Assembly (NCBI GenBank): GCA_963676635.1
Contig: OY781105.1
Location: forward strand, 1,302,001 to 1,366,000
Length of the DNA stretch: 64,000 bases
Reading direction: 5' to 3'
DNA from: GCA-002708315 sp963676635
GTDB taxonomy: Bacteria > Bacteroidota > Bacteroidia > Bacteroidales > F082
The notes beneath the pieces were generated by a model, which saw nothing but the letters and a program-made list of their open reading frames with translations, did no database searches and was not told the origin of the DNA. Made by a program: the position numbers and the translations under genes. Shown here in pieces: positions 9,288-18,218 of this stretch (its first letter is position 1; each line of letters starts with the position of its first letter).

Positions 9288-10766
9288 ATGAAACGATTAG
9301 CTATCACTTTTGTAACGCTGTTATTATTGATTCCTGCTTTTTGTATTAGTCAGGATATAACAGCCTATCTGTCATACTCAGTTTTCAATACACCTGAAAA
9401 CAAACCATATGTAGAAACTTACCTTACTATCAAAGGCTCCAGTGTTAAATACAAACTTAATGATAATGGTATGTATCAGGCAGTTGTTGGAGTTCAATAC
9501 ATATTTACTGATAACGATTCCACAGCCAATGACAGTGTTGTAAACTATGCTAAATACAAACTAAATGGGCCTGAAGTAAAAGACACAACTTCAAAACTTG
9601 TAAATATGCTTGATGTTCAAAGATATTACCTGGATGAAGGAGAGTATAATTTTAATATTAGACTGAGGGACCTAAACAGCACAGACTCTGCAATTACGAC
9701 AGTAGATAATTTCACTATTTCATTTCCAAAGGATAAAATTTGTTTTTCAGATATTGAACTGCTAAACTCATATAAAAAAAGTGATTCAGCAAGCATTCTT
9801 AATAAAAATGGCTATAAACTAGATCCTAATATATTGAATTATTACGATAATAAAACTGATGTATTGTCATATTATGCTGAAATATATAACACAAAAGAAG
9901 TCCTTGGTGAGAACCCTTTCCTAATAAAAGTGTATATACGGCCTTTTGAAACAAATATTGAACTTTCTGATTACATCATCTTCAAGAGAATGACCCCTCA
10001 AAATGTCATTGTCCTTTTAAGTTCTTTTGACATTAAGGATCTAGCAACTGGTAACTATATTCTGGTTGCTGAAGTCTACGATAGAAATAACAAAAAGCTT
10101 GCAGGAAATGAGAAATACTTCCAAAGATACAATCCTGATGTTAAGATTGATGTTAATAAGCTAATGAATATAAACACAAAAAATACATTTGTTGGCAACT
10201 TTAACAGCAAGGATACATTACTTGGGTACATAGATTATCTTTATCCCATATCATCCAATATGGAAAAAATCTATATTAAGAATCAGGCAGCAATTGCAGA
10301 TATTGACGAACTAAAGAGTTATTTCTACAGTTTTTGGCTTGAACGTGATAAAGCAAATCCTCAAGAAGCATGGGAAGAATATCTTCGCAGAGTAATGGAA
10401 GTTAACAAAGACTTTAAAAGCATGCTTATTCCTGGCTATAAAACAGACCGCGGTCGTGTTTACTTACAGTACGGACGTCCTAATGTGATTTCAGAACAAT
10501 ATCATGAGCCAGCGGCATACCCTTATGAGATATGGCATTACTACCAGCTCAATGATCAAAGGGATAGAAAATTTGTTTTTTATTCTCATGATCTGGTTAC
10601 AAATGACTTTTTGCTAATTCACTCTAATGCAATAGGAGAAGTTAACAATTATAGATGGCAGACTATCATTTACCGTCGCACATGGGATCCTACAGGTATT
10701 GATGAGGATGTTATTCCATCAACATGGGGTAGTAAGGCAACAGAAACTTATAGACAACCTTGGTAA
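9288..10766 (+). CDS. GWxTD domain-containing exported protein
   Basis: A 492-residue protein with a signal peptide (about 1-21, ending FCISQ). The first 300 residues are beta-rich, and the C-terminal GWxTD domain spans about 335-475. The domain shows FYSFWLERDKANPQEAWEEY, then the characteristic TDRGRVYLQYGRPN, then PYEIWHYYQL. GWxTD proteins are common in Bacteroidota and some other phyla; they have no established biochemical function, and some sit near peptidase or gliding genes. The gene has a well-formed promoter and is followed by a separately promoted glycosyltransferase, so it looks monocistronic. Confidence 0.9.
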   Translation: MKRLAITFVTLLLLIPAFCISQDITAYLSYSVFNTPENKPYVETYLTIKGSSVKYKLNDNGMYQAVVGVQYIFTDNDSTANDSVVNYAKYKLNGPEVKDTTSKLVNMLDVQRYYLDEGEYNFNIRLRDLNSTDSAITTVDNFTISFPKDKICFSDIELLNSYKKSDSASILNKNGYKLDPNILNYYDNKTDVLSYYAEIYNTKEVLGENPFLIKVYIRPFETNIELSDYIIFKRMTPQNVIVLLSSFDIKDLATGNYILVAEVYDRNNKKLAGNEKYFQRYNPDVKIDVNKLMNINTKNTFVGNFNSKDTLLGYIDYLYPISSNMEKIYIKNQAAIADIDELKSYFYSFWLERDKANPQEAWEEYLRRVMEVNKDFKSMLIPGYKTDRGRVYLQYGRPNVISEQYHEPAAYPYEIWHYYQLNDQRDRKFVFYSHDLVTNDFLLIHSNAIGEVNNYRWQTIIYRRTWDPTGIDEDVIPSTWGSKATETYRQPW

Positions 10767-10792
10767 TTTTTTAAATATTAGCACTTCTTTAC

Positions 10793-10822
10793 TTGATTTA
10801 TGCGAGTAAATAAGTAATTTCG
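10793..10822 (+). promoter_or_regulatory. Probable promoter for the GT2 gene
   Basis: TTG at 10793-10795, a 19-base spacer, then TAATTTCG at 10815-10822 (one mismatch to TAnnTTTG). The start codon is 41 bases downstream. Confidence 0.5.
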
Positions 10823-10863
10823 TAGCCAGTTACATTCTTTAATCACGAACACTTTTTACTCGG

Positions 10864-11883
10864 TTGAAAAAGACAGCAATTGTAATACTTAATTATAACG
10901 GAAAGCAGTTTCTGGAGAAGTTCTTACCAGATGTAGTACTTTATAGCTCCGATGATGCTGATATCTGGGTAGCCGATAATTGCTCTACTGACAGCTCTGT
11001 GGAATTACTTAACACTAAATTCCCCGATACTGTTAATATTATTGAGAATAAACATAATGGTGGCTTTGCAACAGGTTATAATGAAGCTCTTGCTAAAATA
11101 GAAGCAGACTATTACATTCTTCTAAATTCAGATATTGAAGTTACAAAAGGCTGGGTTAAGCCTCTGGTAGATATGATGGAATCTAATAGTAGCATTGGAG
11201 CTTGTCAGCCTAAAATCAGATCATATTTTGAGAAATCTAAGTTTGAATATGCAGGTGCCAGTGGAGGTTATATTGACAAACTGGGCTATCCTTTTTGCCG
11301 GGGCCGAATATTTCAGTCGCTGGAAGTTGATTACGGTCAGTATGATGATCCTATTGAAGTCTTCTGGGCTACAGGTGCTTGTATGATAACACGTGCTGGG
11401 TTATTCCACAAGCTGAGATTTGATGACGATTTCTTCGCTCACATGGAGGAAATTGACTATTGCTGGAGAATGAAAAGTATTGGATATAAAGTAATGGTTT
11501 GTCCGTCTTCTGTCGTTTATCATGTGGGTGGAGGAACACTTCCAACTGGATCAGCAAGAAAAACATACCTTAATTTTAGGAATAATTTTGTGCTCATGTA
11601 TAAAAATCTCCCTAAAAAGAGACTTAAACGTGTTATGATTGTCAGACTATTTCTGGATGGTATTGCGGCTATTAAGTTTCTTTCACAAGGAGGTGTTGCT
11701 GACTTCTATGCAGTTATACGTGCCCATTTTTATTTTTACAGAAACCACAAATCAATCAGACAAAAGAGAAGAGAAACAATAAAGAAAAGTGTTTCAAATA
11801 TATATCTTGGAAATATTGTTACGGAGCATTATCTATCAAGAAAAAAGGAATTCCCTGAACTGACAAAAGGATACAGTAAATAA
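10864..11883 (+). CDS. Family 2 glycosyltransferase (rhamnosyltransferase-like)
   Basis: A 339-residue GT-A glycosyltransferase. It begins KKTAIVILNYNGKQFLEKFLPDV and carries the nucleotide-sugar loop YYILLNSDIEV, then FWATGACMITR, then the acceptor-side HMEEIDYCWRMKS. This pattern is shared with WbbL-like rhamnosyltransferases that extend surface polysaccharides or lipopolysaccharide. The start is TTG at 10864; no ATG is available before the conserved first strand, so a TTG start is well supported. The donor sugar is not determined. A downstream gap precedes the convergent aroQ. Confidence 0.9.
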   Translation: MKKTAIVILNYNGKQFLEKFLPDVVLYSSDDADIWVADNCSTDSSVELLNTKFPDTVNIIENKHNGGFATGYNEALAKIEADYYILLNSDIEVTKGWVKPLVDMMESNSSIGACQPKIRSYFEKSKFEYAGASGGYIDKLGYPFCRGRIFQSLEVDYGQYDDPIEVFWATGACMITRAGLFHKLRFDDDFFAHMEEIDYCWRMKSIGYKVMVCPSSVVYHVGGGTLPTGSARKTYLNFRNNFVLMYKNLPKKRLKRVMIVRLFLDGIAAIKFLSQGGVADFYAVIRAHFYFYRNHKSIRQKRRETIKKSVSNIYLGNIVTEHYLSRKKEFPELTKGYSK

Positions 11884-11971
11884 CAGATATAGATGGGTTA
11901 CTATGGAATAATTACTACTTCCTCATCTCAAAGGCTACTTATCACACCGGGCAAAAACTAACTAACTTACC

Positions 11972-12388
11972 CTATTTACTAAAATACTCAAGTGCTAGTC
12001 TGTATGACCCCAATCCAAAACCACAGATACTTCCTATACAATAAGGTGCAATGTAACTAATATGACGGAAGCTTTCGCGAGAGAAAATATTCGACATATG
12101 AACTTCAACAACAGGAATTTCAATAGCTTTCACAGTATCACCAATTGCAACAGAAGTGTGTGTATATCCACCAGGATTTAAAATAATGGCATCAAATTCA
12201 AAATTTGCATCCTGCATTTTATTGATCATCTCACCTTCAACATTAGTCTGATCATATGTTATATCAAGACTAGGAAATCTCCTTTTAAGCTCCTCAATAT
12301 AATCTTCAAAAGCCAGTGTGCCATATAGCTTGGTCTCTCTCTCTCCCGTAAGGTTTAAATTCGGACCGTTAAGTATAAGTACTTTCAT
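11972..12388 (-). CDS. aroQ: 3-dehydroquinate dehydratase, type II
   Basis: A 138-residue type II dehydroquinase that converts 3-dehydroquinate to 3-dehydroshikimate in aromatic amino acid synthesis. The family motifs are NGPNLNLTGERE at the N-terminus, ILNPGGYTHTSVAI in the middle, and EVHMSNIFSRESFRH plus SYIAP near the end. The length is normal. It lies downstream of gltA on the same strand with a 145-base gap. A minus-strand TATATTTG element at 12408-12415 suggests its own promoter. Confidence 0.97.
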   Translation of the reverse strand: MKVLILNGPNLNLTGERETKLYGTLAFEDYIEELKRRFPSLDITYDQTNVEGEMINKMQDANFEFDAIILNPGGYTHTSVAIGDTVKAIEIPVVEVHMSNIFSRESFRHISYIAPYCIGSICGFGLGSYRLALEYFSK

Positions 12389-12407
12389 TATAAACTAAAT
12401 TCTAATG

Positions 12408-12415
12408 CAAATATA
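12408..12415 (-). promoter_or_regulatory. Probable -7 element for aroQ
   Basis: On the minus strand this reads TATATTTG (TAnnTTTG), 20 bases before the aroQ ATG. The nearest TTG is 24 bases upstream, a long spacer. Confidence 0.45.
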
Positions 12416-12533
12416 CTACAAAGGTGCCAAGGATTTACACAATTCAAACATTGTAATACTAATCATACAGTATTAGTCATGTACAAATCCTGAAAATAAT
12501 AGTCAATTACTCTAAAGAAATCTAACAAAATTA

Positions 12534-13853
12534 TTATTCCTTTGTCTCAGGATGAATTCCAACTAGCTGTTCAAGCATATCAGTAGTAATTGATTTCGGA
12601 CGCTCAATAGGATAACCAAGAGCTCTATCCCATATAATATTTGAAATAACACCAAGTGCCCTGCCTATTGAAAACAGTACAGTATAAAAATCATATTGTG
12701 TTACGCCATAATACCATTGAATTACACCTGACTGTGCATCAAGGTTTGGCCATGGATTTTTTGCCTTACCTTGTGCCTGAAGTATTGGAGGAACAACTTT
12801 GTAAAGCATATCAACATATTTAAACAACTCATCATCTGGAATATGTTTAAGACAAAACTCTCTTTGAATAGTATATCTGGGATCTGTCTTACGCAGAACA
12901 GCATGCCCGTAACCAGGAATAACGTGTCCCTTATCTAGAGTGTCTTTAACAAAAACCTTCATTTGATCTTCAGTTGGTAACTTATCTCCCATCTTACCGC
13001 GTAATTCCTGTATCCATCTCAGCACTTCCTGATTAGCAAGTCCGTGTAATGGTCCTGCCAGTCCGTTTATCATCCCTGAGATAGAATAGTACACATCTGA
13101 CAATGAGCTTGAAATTAGGTGTCCGGTATGTGCACTCACATTACCACTTTCATGATCTGCATGCACTATAAAATACATACGTGAAACTTCATCATATGGA
13201 GGAGCAATATTCAGCATTTTCGCATAGTTACCACCAAAATCAAGAGTAGGATCCTGATAAACATTCTGCTTATTGGTGTACAACTTATTATATATATACG
13301 CGCCTATGACGGGAAGTTTTGACACAAGATTGAAGGCATCCTCGTATGTAGGATCCCAATAATCCTTTTTATCCATTCCCCTTTGGTACTTAAGATTAAA
13401 TAACGACTCTCTCTGCATTGACATCACTGCTGCAGAAAGAATTACCATAGGATGGCTGTTGTTTGGGAAAGCATCAATTACTTCATAAACATATTTTGGT
13501 AACTGTCGGCGGTTTACAGAATCATAGATAACATCGGCCACCTGACTCTCTGTAGGTATCTCACCAGTAAGAAGCAAATAAAAAAGACCTTCCACATAAG
13601 GCATCTCTTTGCCTTGTGGCTTAGGCAGCTTCTCAAAAACTTCAGGCAAAGTGTACCCACGATATCTTATTCCTTCATAGGGATCAAGATATGAGATATC
13701 AGTAACAAGAGCCTTTATACCTCTCATTCCACCTATTACCTGCTGCACTGTTACTTCATTTATAACTTTCTCACCATGCTCAGTCAATAATCTCTTAATA
13801 CGAGGACGGTGAGCATCTATTTTCTCATGTAATTTATCTTTCAGTGTACTCAT
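12534..13853 (-). CDS. gltA: Citrate synthase, eukaryote-type
   Basis: A 439-residue citrate synthase that condenses oxaloacetate and acetyl-CoA. The catalytic blocks are SAHTGHLISSSLSD, PGYGHAVLRKTDPRY, and YDFYTVLFSIGRALG with the catalytic Asp. These match the mitochondrial-type family more closely than the hexameric Escherichia coli GltA, and the first 60 residues lack the N-terminal domain of that form. It starts 12 bases after the icd stop on the same strand, so icd-gltA is an operon supplying 2-oxoglutarate for glutamate. Aconitase, the enzyme between the two steps, is not in the window. Confidence 0.95.
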   Translation of the reverse strand: MSTLKDKLHEKIDAHRPRIKRLLTEHGEKVINEVTVQQVIGGMRGIKALVTDISYLDPYEGIRYRGYTLPEVFEKLPKPQGKEMPYVEGLFYLLLTGEIPTESQVADVIYDSVNRRQLPKYVYEVIDAFPNNSHPMVILSAAVMSMQRESLFNLKYQRGMDKKDYWDPTYEDAFNLVSKLPVIGAYIYNKLYTNKQNVYQDPTLDFGGNYAKMLNIAPPYDEVSRMYFIVHADHESGNVSAHTGHLISSSLSDVYYSISGMINGLAGPLHGLANQEVLRWIQELRGKMGDKLPTEDQMKVFVKDTLDKGHVIPGYGHAVLRKTDPRYTIQREFCLKHIPDDELFKYVDMLYKVVPPILQAQGKAKNPWPNLDAQSGVIQWYYGVTQYDFYTVLFSIGRALGVISNIIWDRALGYPIERPKSITTDMLEQLVGIHPETKE

Positions 13854-13865
13854 TTTGATTTTAGT

Positions 13866-15095
13866 TTATTTAGTAAGTTTGGCTTTAAGGTTCTCATCCA
13901 ATGCATCCAAAAACTGTTCAGTAGTAAGGTAATGTTCTGTTTTTAGATCTTTACCATGTATAATAAGAGCAAGGTCTTTTGTCATCTTGCCTGACTCAAC
14001 AGTATCAATACATACACGTTCAAGCGCATGAGCAAAATCTACAAGCGGCTGGGTATTATCAAGCTCTCCTCTGTGCGCCAGTCCTCTTGTCCATGCAAAA
14101 ATAGAAGCAATAGGATTAGTAGATGTAGGATTACCCTTTTGATGCTGACGATAATGACGTGTCACTGTACCATGGGCAGCTTCTGCTTCAATAGTCTTTC
14201 CATCAGGAGCCATAAGCACAGAAGTCATAAGCCCCAACGAACCAAATCCTTGTGCCAGCGTATCCGACTGTACATCCCCATCATAGTTTTTACATGCCCA
14301 GATAAATCCGCCTTCCCATTTAAGAGCAGCAGCAACCATATCATCGATTAAACGATGTTCATAAGTAATACCTTTCTCTTTAAATTTATCAACAAACTCA
14401 TTTTGATATATTTCTTCAAAAATATCTTTAAATCTGCCATCATACTTCTTTAATATCGTATTCTTAGTACTTAAATATAAAGGCCATTCTTTTTCCAGTG
14501 CCATATTGAAGCATGAATGAGCAAATCCTCTTATGGATTCATCTGTATTATACATAGCCATTGCAACACCATCTCCATCAAAATCATGAACATTGTAAGT
14601 CTGAGGTTCAGAACCGTCATCTGGTGTAAATGTAATGGTTAACTTTCCTTTTCCCTTTGTAACAAAGTCGGTAGCACGATACTGGTCACCAAACGCATGA
14701 CGTCCTATCACAATAGGTTTTGTCCATCCTGGTACAAGCCTGGGTATGTTTTGCATAATTATTGGCTCACGAAATACCGTACCTCCGATTATATTACGAA
14801 TTGTACCATTGGGAGACCGCCACATACTTTTTAATCCGAACTCCTCCACTCTTTTTTCATCAGGTGTAATGGTTGCACACTTGATACCAACATTATACTT
14901 CTTTATTGCATTAGCAGCATCTACTGTAATCTGATCATTTGTATTGTCGCGTGATTCAATACCAAGGTCATAATATTTCAGGTCAATATCAAGGTAAGGT
15001 AATATCAGCTTATCCTTTATCATTGTCCATATAATTCTGGTCATTTCATCACCATCCAGCTCAACAACAGGATTCAGTACTTTTATTTTATCCAT
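13866..15095 (-). CDS. icd: NADP-dependent isocitrate dehydrogenase, eukaryote-type
   Basis: A 409-residue enzyme of the IDH1/IDH2-like class that oxidises isocitrate to 2-oxoglutarate with NADP. Signature stretches are VVELDGDEMTRIIW, IKCATITPDEKRVEEF, WRSPNGTIRNIIGGTVFREPI, GRHAFGDQYRATD and EAAHGTVTRHYR. The length and motifs match the homodimeric eukaryotic type rather than the 416-residue E. coli type. It is the first gene of the minus-strand icd-gltA pair, with a -7 element at 15179-15186. The upstream gap (15096-15317) is shared with the divergent ModE-like gene. Confidence 0.96.
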   Translation of the reverse strand: MDKIKVLNPVVELDGDEMTRIIWTMIKDKLILPYLDIDLKYYDLGIESRDNTNDQITVDAANAIKKYNVGIKCATITPDEKRVEEFGLKSMWRSPNGTIRNIIGGTVFREPIIMQNIPRLVPGWTKPIVIGRHAFGDQYRATDFVTKGKGKLTITFTPDDGSEPQTYNVHDFDGDGVAMAMYNTDESIRGFAHSCFNMALEKEWPLYLSTKNTILKKYDGRFKDIFEEIYQNEFVDKFKEKGITYEHRLIDDMVAAALKWEGGFIWACKNYDGDVQSDTLAQGFGSLGLMTSVLMAPDGKTIEAEAAHGTVTRHYRQHQKGNPTSTNPIASIFAWTRGLAHRGELDNTQPLVDFAHALERVCIDTVESGKMTKDLALIIHGKDLKTEHYLTTEQFLDALDENLKAKLTK

Positions 15096-15178
15096 AGTAA
15101 TTATAAGTGTTTGTCTAGTATTTGTTTATTATGAACTCTATTTTTGATATATGTAAACCCGGACATATATAGCGATCG

Positions 15179-15186
15179 CAAATGTA
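15179..15186 (-). promoter_or_regulatory. Probable -7 element for icd-gltA
   Basis: The minus strand reads TACATTTG (TAnnTTTG), 84 bases before the icd ATG. No TTG lies at the usual -33 distance. Confidence 0.45.
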
Positions 15187-15268
15187 CAAAAATTATTCAG
15201 AATAATTCTAATTAATGCAGTCAAAAAAAACGTTTGCGAAACAGCCGAGTGAGTACATCTAGTTTTTG

Positions 15269-15276
15269 TACATTTG
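15269..15276 (+). promoter_or_regulatory. Probable -7 element for the ModE-like gene
   Basis: TACATTTG fits TAnnTTTG. It lies downstream of the earliest in-frame ATG (15234), which supports the internal ATG at 15318 as the true start. Confidence 0.5.
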
Positions 15277-15317
15277 TCGCGTTATGCAGTAACGTCATAT
15301 CGAAAAAATTTAAATAT

Positions 15318-15689
15318 ATGAAGCCACCTAGGAGTTCTAAAAACGATGTTTTCTTAAGATACAAACTTTGGCTTTCCGCTGTATCCGGTGAAGGTATACT
15401 TGATGAGGATCAGTATTTGATATTAAAGCTGATTGATGAGCTGGGTTCTCTAAGAGCTGCAGCAGCTAAAGCAGGAATAAGCTACCGAAAGGCATGGGGG
15501 GATTTAAAAACTGCTGAAGAAATGCTTGGGTATGAACTAACTTCAAAGCAGAGAGGTGGCTCTGGCGGGGGTAAATCAGAACTTACTGACAGAGCTAATA
15601 AACTACTTGAAGCTTATGATGCATTGCATAAAAAGATGGATAGTGCCATTGAGGATGCATATGATGAGTTCAAAAGCAAAATAAAATAA
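15318..15689 (+). CDS. ModE-like winged-helix regulator (DNA-binding domain only)
   Basis: A 123-residue protein resembling the N-terminal winged helix of ModE: 'WLSAVSGEGILDEDQYLILKLIDELGSLRAAAAKAGISYRKAWGDLKTAEEMLG'. The wing is a glycine-rich GGSGGGKSELTD. A helical tail (about 85-123) may dimerise. The molybdate-binding MOP domains of full ModE are missing. The frame extends back to ATG 15234, but the -7 element at 15269-15276 and the ModE-like start favour ATG 15318. It precedes moeA by 107 bases on the same strand, so it probably regulates the molybdenum cofactor genes. How it would sense molybdate without MOP domains is not visible. Confidence 0.85.
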   Translation: MKPPRSSKNDVFLRYKLWLSAVSGEGILDEDQYLILKLIDELGSLRAAAAKAGISYRKAWGDLKTAEEMLGYELTSKQRGGSGGGKSELTDRANKLLEAYDALHKKMDSAIEDAYDEFKSKIK

Positions 15690-15796
15690 TACTAGATATA
15701 TTTCAGGATTTATTATACTTACAATATGAGAAACAGTTTGTCGGCAATACTTCAAAACATCTGACACATCCTGTAACGTAAAAACAAATATTAATT

Positions 15797-16978
15797 ATGA
15801 TATCTCACGACGAGGCACTTACTATAATTCTGGATTCCGTTAAGAATACACTTCCAATAGAAAAGATAAAATTTACAGAATCTCTTAACAGAATTCTTAC
15901 CTGTGATGTATTTTCTGATATGAATATGCCGCCATTTGACAAATCAGCAATGGATGGCTATGCATGCCGAATGAGCGATATCCACAATGAGCTTAAAGTT
16001 ATTGAGATTCTCCCTGCCGGGAAAATACCAGAAAATATAATCAGTGAAAATCAATGTATAAAGATAATGACCGGAGCTATTATTCCGGAAGGTGCTGATT
16101 GTGTTCTTATGGTTGAATATACAGAAGAGTCTAAACCGGGATTTATAAAATTTACTAAGGATAGTACAAAGTCCAATATTTGCACTCTTGGTGAAGATAT
16201 AACAACTGGCGACAAAGTACTTAGCAAAGGGATTAAGATATTACCTCAACATATTGCTGTTATGGCTTCTGTGGGTTACACAAAAGCTGAAGTGGCAATG
16301 AAACCTAAAGTTGGTATTATATCAACAGGTAGTGAAATTGTTGAACCGGATAGTATTCCGGAGAAATCGCAGATACGCAACAGTAATGGATATCAGCTTA
16401 TCGCTCAGGTTGAGCGCGCTGGTGGAATCCCAAATTATGTGGGGATTGCCGAAGATTCAAGGGAGGCTACTTACAATGCAATATCAACTGCGCTTGAAAA
16501 TAATGACATCATTCTTCTTACTGGTGGTGTTTCTATGGGTGATTTTGATATGGTTCCTGACATCATGAAGGAAATTGGTATTGATATCAAATTTCGTAAA
16601 ATAGCTGTCCAGCCCGGAAAACCAACAACTTTCGGCACTTACAATGGCAATAAATATGTTTTCGGACTGCCTGGCAATCCTGTTTCTTCTTATACGCAGT
16701 TTGAGCTACTCACACGCCCTCTGATGAATAAACTAATGGGGTCAGAAGAAATCTTTACGGAACTCAAATTGCCTATGGGTGCTGAATACAGAAGAAGAAA
16801 ATCTGAACGAAAATCATTTATACCGGTTATTATAAAAGAGGATGGGAAAGTTTATCCTGTTGAGTACCACGGCTCAGCACATATACACTCTTATGTGTTT
16901 GCAAATGGTATCACTTATGTGGAAATTGGAAAGGACAGACTTGAAATAGGAGAAATGGTGAATGTACGACAAGTTTAA
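15797..16978 (+). CDS. moeA: Molybdopterin molybdotransferase MoeA
   Basis: A 393-residue MoeA that inserts molybdate into adenylylated molybdopterin. Visible blocks are MPPFDKSAMDGYA near residue 50, KIMTGAIIPEGADCVLMVE, LGEDITTGDKVL, then the MoCF-type core IISTGSEI and TGGVSMGDFDMVPD, VQPGKPTTFG and FGLPGNPVSSYTQFEL. The C-terminal domain IV is present. It starts a tight cluster: moaA begins 17 bases before the moeA stop, implying translational coupling. Confidence 0.96.
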   Translation: MISHDEALTIILDSVKNTLPIEKIKFTESLNRILTCDVFSDMNMPPFDKSAMDGYACRMSDIHNELKVIEILPAGKIPENIISENQCIKIMTGAIIPEGADCVLMVEYTEESKPGFIKFTKDSTKSNICTLGEDITTGDKVLSKGIKILPQHIAVMASVGYTKAEVAMKPKVGIISTGSEIVEPDSIPEKSQIRNSNGYQLIAQVERAGGIPNYVGIAEDSREATYNAISTALENNDIILLTGGVSMGDFDMVPDIMKEIGIDIKFRKIAVQPGKPTTFGTYNGNKYVFGLPGNPVSSYTQFELLTRPLMNKLMGSEEIFTELKLPMGAEYRRRKSERKSFIPVIIKEDGKVYPVEYHGSAHIHSYVFANGITYVEIGKDRLEIGEMVNVRQV

Positions 16979-17762
16979 CAGAAAAATAAACTACCTCAGA
17001 ATATCTGTTACTGACAGATGTAATCTTAGATGTGTTTACTGCATGCCTGAATCAGGAATTAAACTGATGAGCCACAAGGATATTGTTCGCTTTGAAGAGA
17101 TTCTGGAGGTTGTGAAGATTAGTGTGGATATGGGTATCAACAAAATCAGAATTACCGGCGGTGAGCCTTTGGTGCGCAAAGGAATTACTGATCTTGTTGG
17201 CATGATTGCTGAAGTTGATGGCGTTAAGGATTTTGGTATGACTACTAACGGCATTCTTTTAAAGAAATATGCTGCTGATCTTAAAAAGAATGGCCTTCAC
17301 AGGGTTAATGTTAGCCTTGATACTCTAAATACTGATAAATTCAAACAGATTACCAGACTCGGCGACATCAATGATGTGTTGGAAGGAATAGATGAGGCTC
17401 AAAAAGTAGGGCTGACTCCGGTAAAGATCAACTGTGTTATAAAGAAATCACACAATGAACCTGATGCTGTTGATGTTGCTGAGTACTGCCGTAAGAAAGA
17501 TCTGCAAATAAGATACATCCATCAAATGGAGCTGAAGTCTGGTCACTTTTCTGCTGTTGAAGGCGGAGAAGGTGGAGATTGTAAGATTTGTAACAGACTA
17601 CGATTAACAGCTAACGGCAAAATCAAACCCTGTCTTTTTAATAATCTGGAATATGATATCCGTGAACTTGGTATTAAAGAAGCTATTCAACAAGCTCTTA
17701 TACACAAACCATGCTGCGGATCAGTGAATACAAGTGGTGACTTTTTTAATATAGGAGGATAA
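16962..17762 (+). CDS. moaA: GTP 3',8-cyclase MoaA, short form
   Basis: Radical SAM enzyme for the first step of molybdopterin synthesis. The N-terminal cluster motif is Cys20-x3-Cys24-x2-Cys27 (TDRCNLRCVYC). The second cluster is Cys207-x2-Cys210-x13-Cys224 in CKICNRLRLTANGKIKPC, with Arg212 and Arg214 in the GTP-site positions. The protein ends in Gly-Gly, the conserved catalytic tail. At 266 residues it is about 60 shorter than typical MoaA. The loss is between 'LQIRYIHQME' and 'CKIC', where the usual FMP...W and I.PVS...F segments are replaced by about 20 residues. All known key motifs remain, so it is probably functional. It overlaps moeA by 17 bases and abuts moaC. Confidence 0.9.
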   Translation: MYDKFNRKINYLRISVTDRCNLRCVYCMPESGIKLMSHKDIVRFEEILEVVKISVDMGINKIRITGGEPLVRKGITDLVGMIAEVDGVKDFGMTTNGILLKKYAADLKKNGLHRVNVSLDTLNTDKFKQITRLGDINDVLEGIDEAQKVGLTPVKINCVIKKSHNEPDAVDVAEYCRKKDLQIRYIHQMELKSGHFSAVEGGEGGDCKICNRLRLTANGKIKPCLFNNLEYDIRELGIKEAIQQALIHKPCCGSVNTSGDFFNIGG

Positions 17763-17764
17763 CA

Positions 17765-18217
17765 ATGGAGAAACTAAGTCATACCGACAGCAAGGGAAAA
17801 GCCAATATGGTTGATGTGGGCCATAAAGGCAATCAGGAAAGAAAAGCTATTGCAGAGGGTATCATTTATCTTACTGATAACACAATAGCACTTATCCGCG
17901 ACAATGAGATGAAAAAGGGAGATGTTCTTACTATTGCTGAGATAGCAGGAATACAAGGCGCTAAACGTACAAGCGAGTTGATACCTCTGTGTCATCCTCT
18001 CCAACTAACTAAGGTAGAAGTAAAAACAGAGATCGTTGAAAAAGGGGTTAAAGCAACATCAATGGTCAAATGTATTGGTAAGACAGGTGTTGAGATGGAA
18101 GCTCTAAACGGTGTTAGTGTTGCTTTACTCACAATTTATGATATGTGCAAGGCTGTCGACAAAGAAATGGTTATAGGTGATATCACTCTTATTGAAAAAA
18201 CAAAAAAAGACATTTAA
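17765..18217 (+). CDS. moaC: Cyclic pyranopterin monophosphate synthase MoaC
   Basis: A 150-residue MoaC that rearranges the MoaA product to cyclic pyranopterin monophosphate. Family motifs are MVDVGHKGNQERKAIAEG, KRTSELIPLCHPLQLT with the active-site His, and GVEMEALNGVSVALLTIYDMCKAVDK with the catalytic Lys. The start is 3 bases after the moaA stop, with GGAGG at 17756-17760 as a ribosome-binding site. That site is notable because such sites are uncommon in this lineage. The next gene begins 2 bases after its stop. Confidence 0.97.
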   Translation: MEKLSHTDSKGKANMVDVGHKGNQERKAIAEGIIYLTDNTIALIRDNEMKKGDVLTIAEIAGIQGAKRTSELIPLCHPLQLTKVEVKTEIVEKGVKATSMVKCIGKTGVEMEALNGVSVALLTIYDMCKAVDKEMVIGDITLIEKTKKDI

Positions 18218-18218
18218 G

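Noticed and set aside
14028..14351. 107-codon plus-strand frame inside icd
   Set aside because: Shadow of the well-supported minus-strand icd gene.
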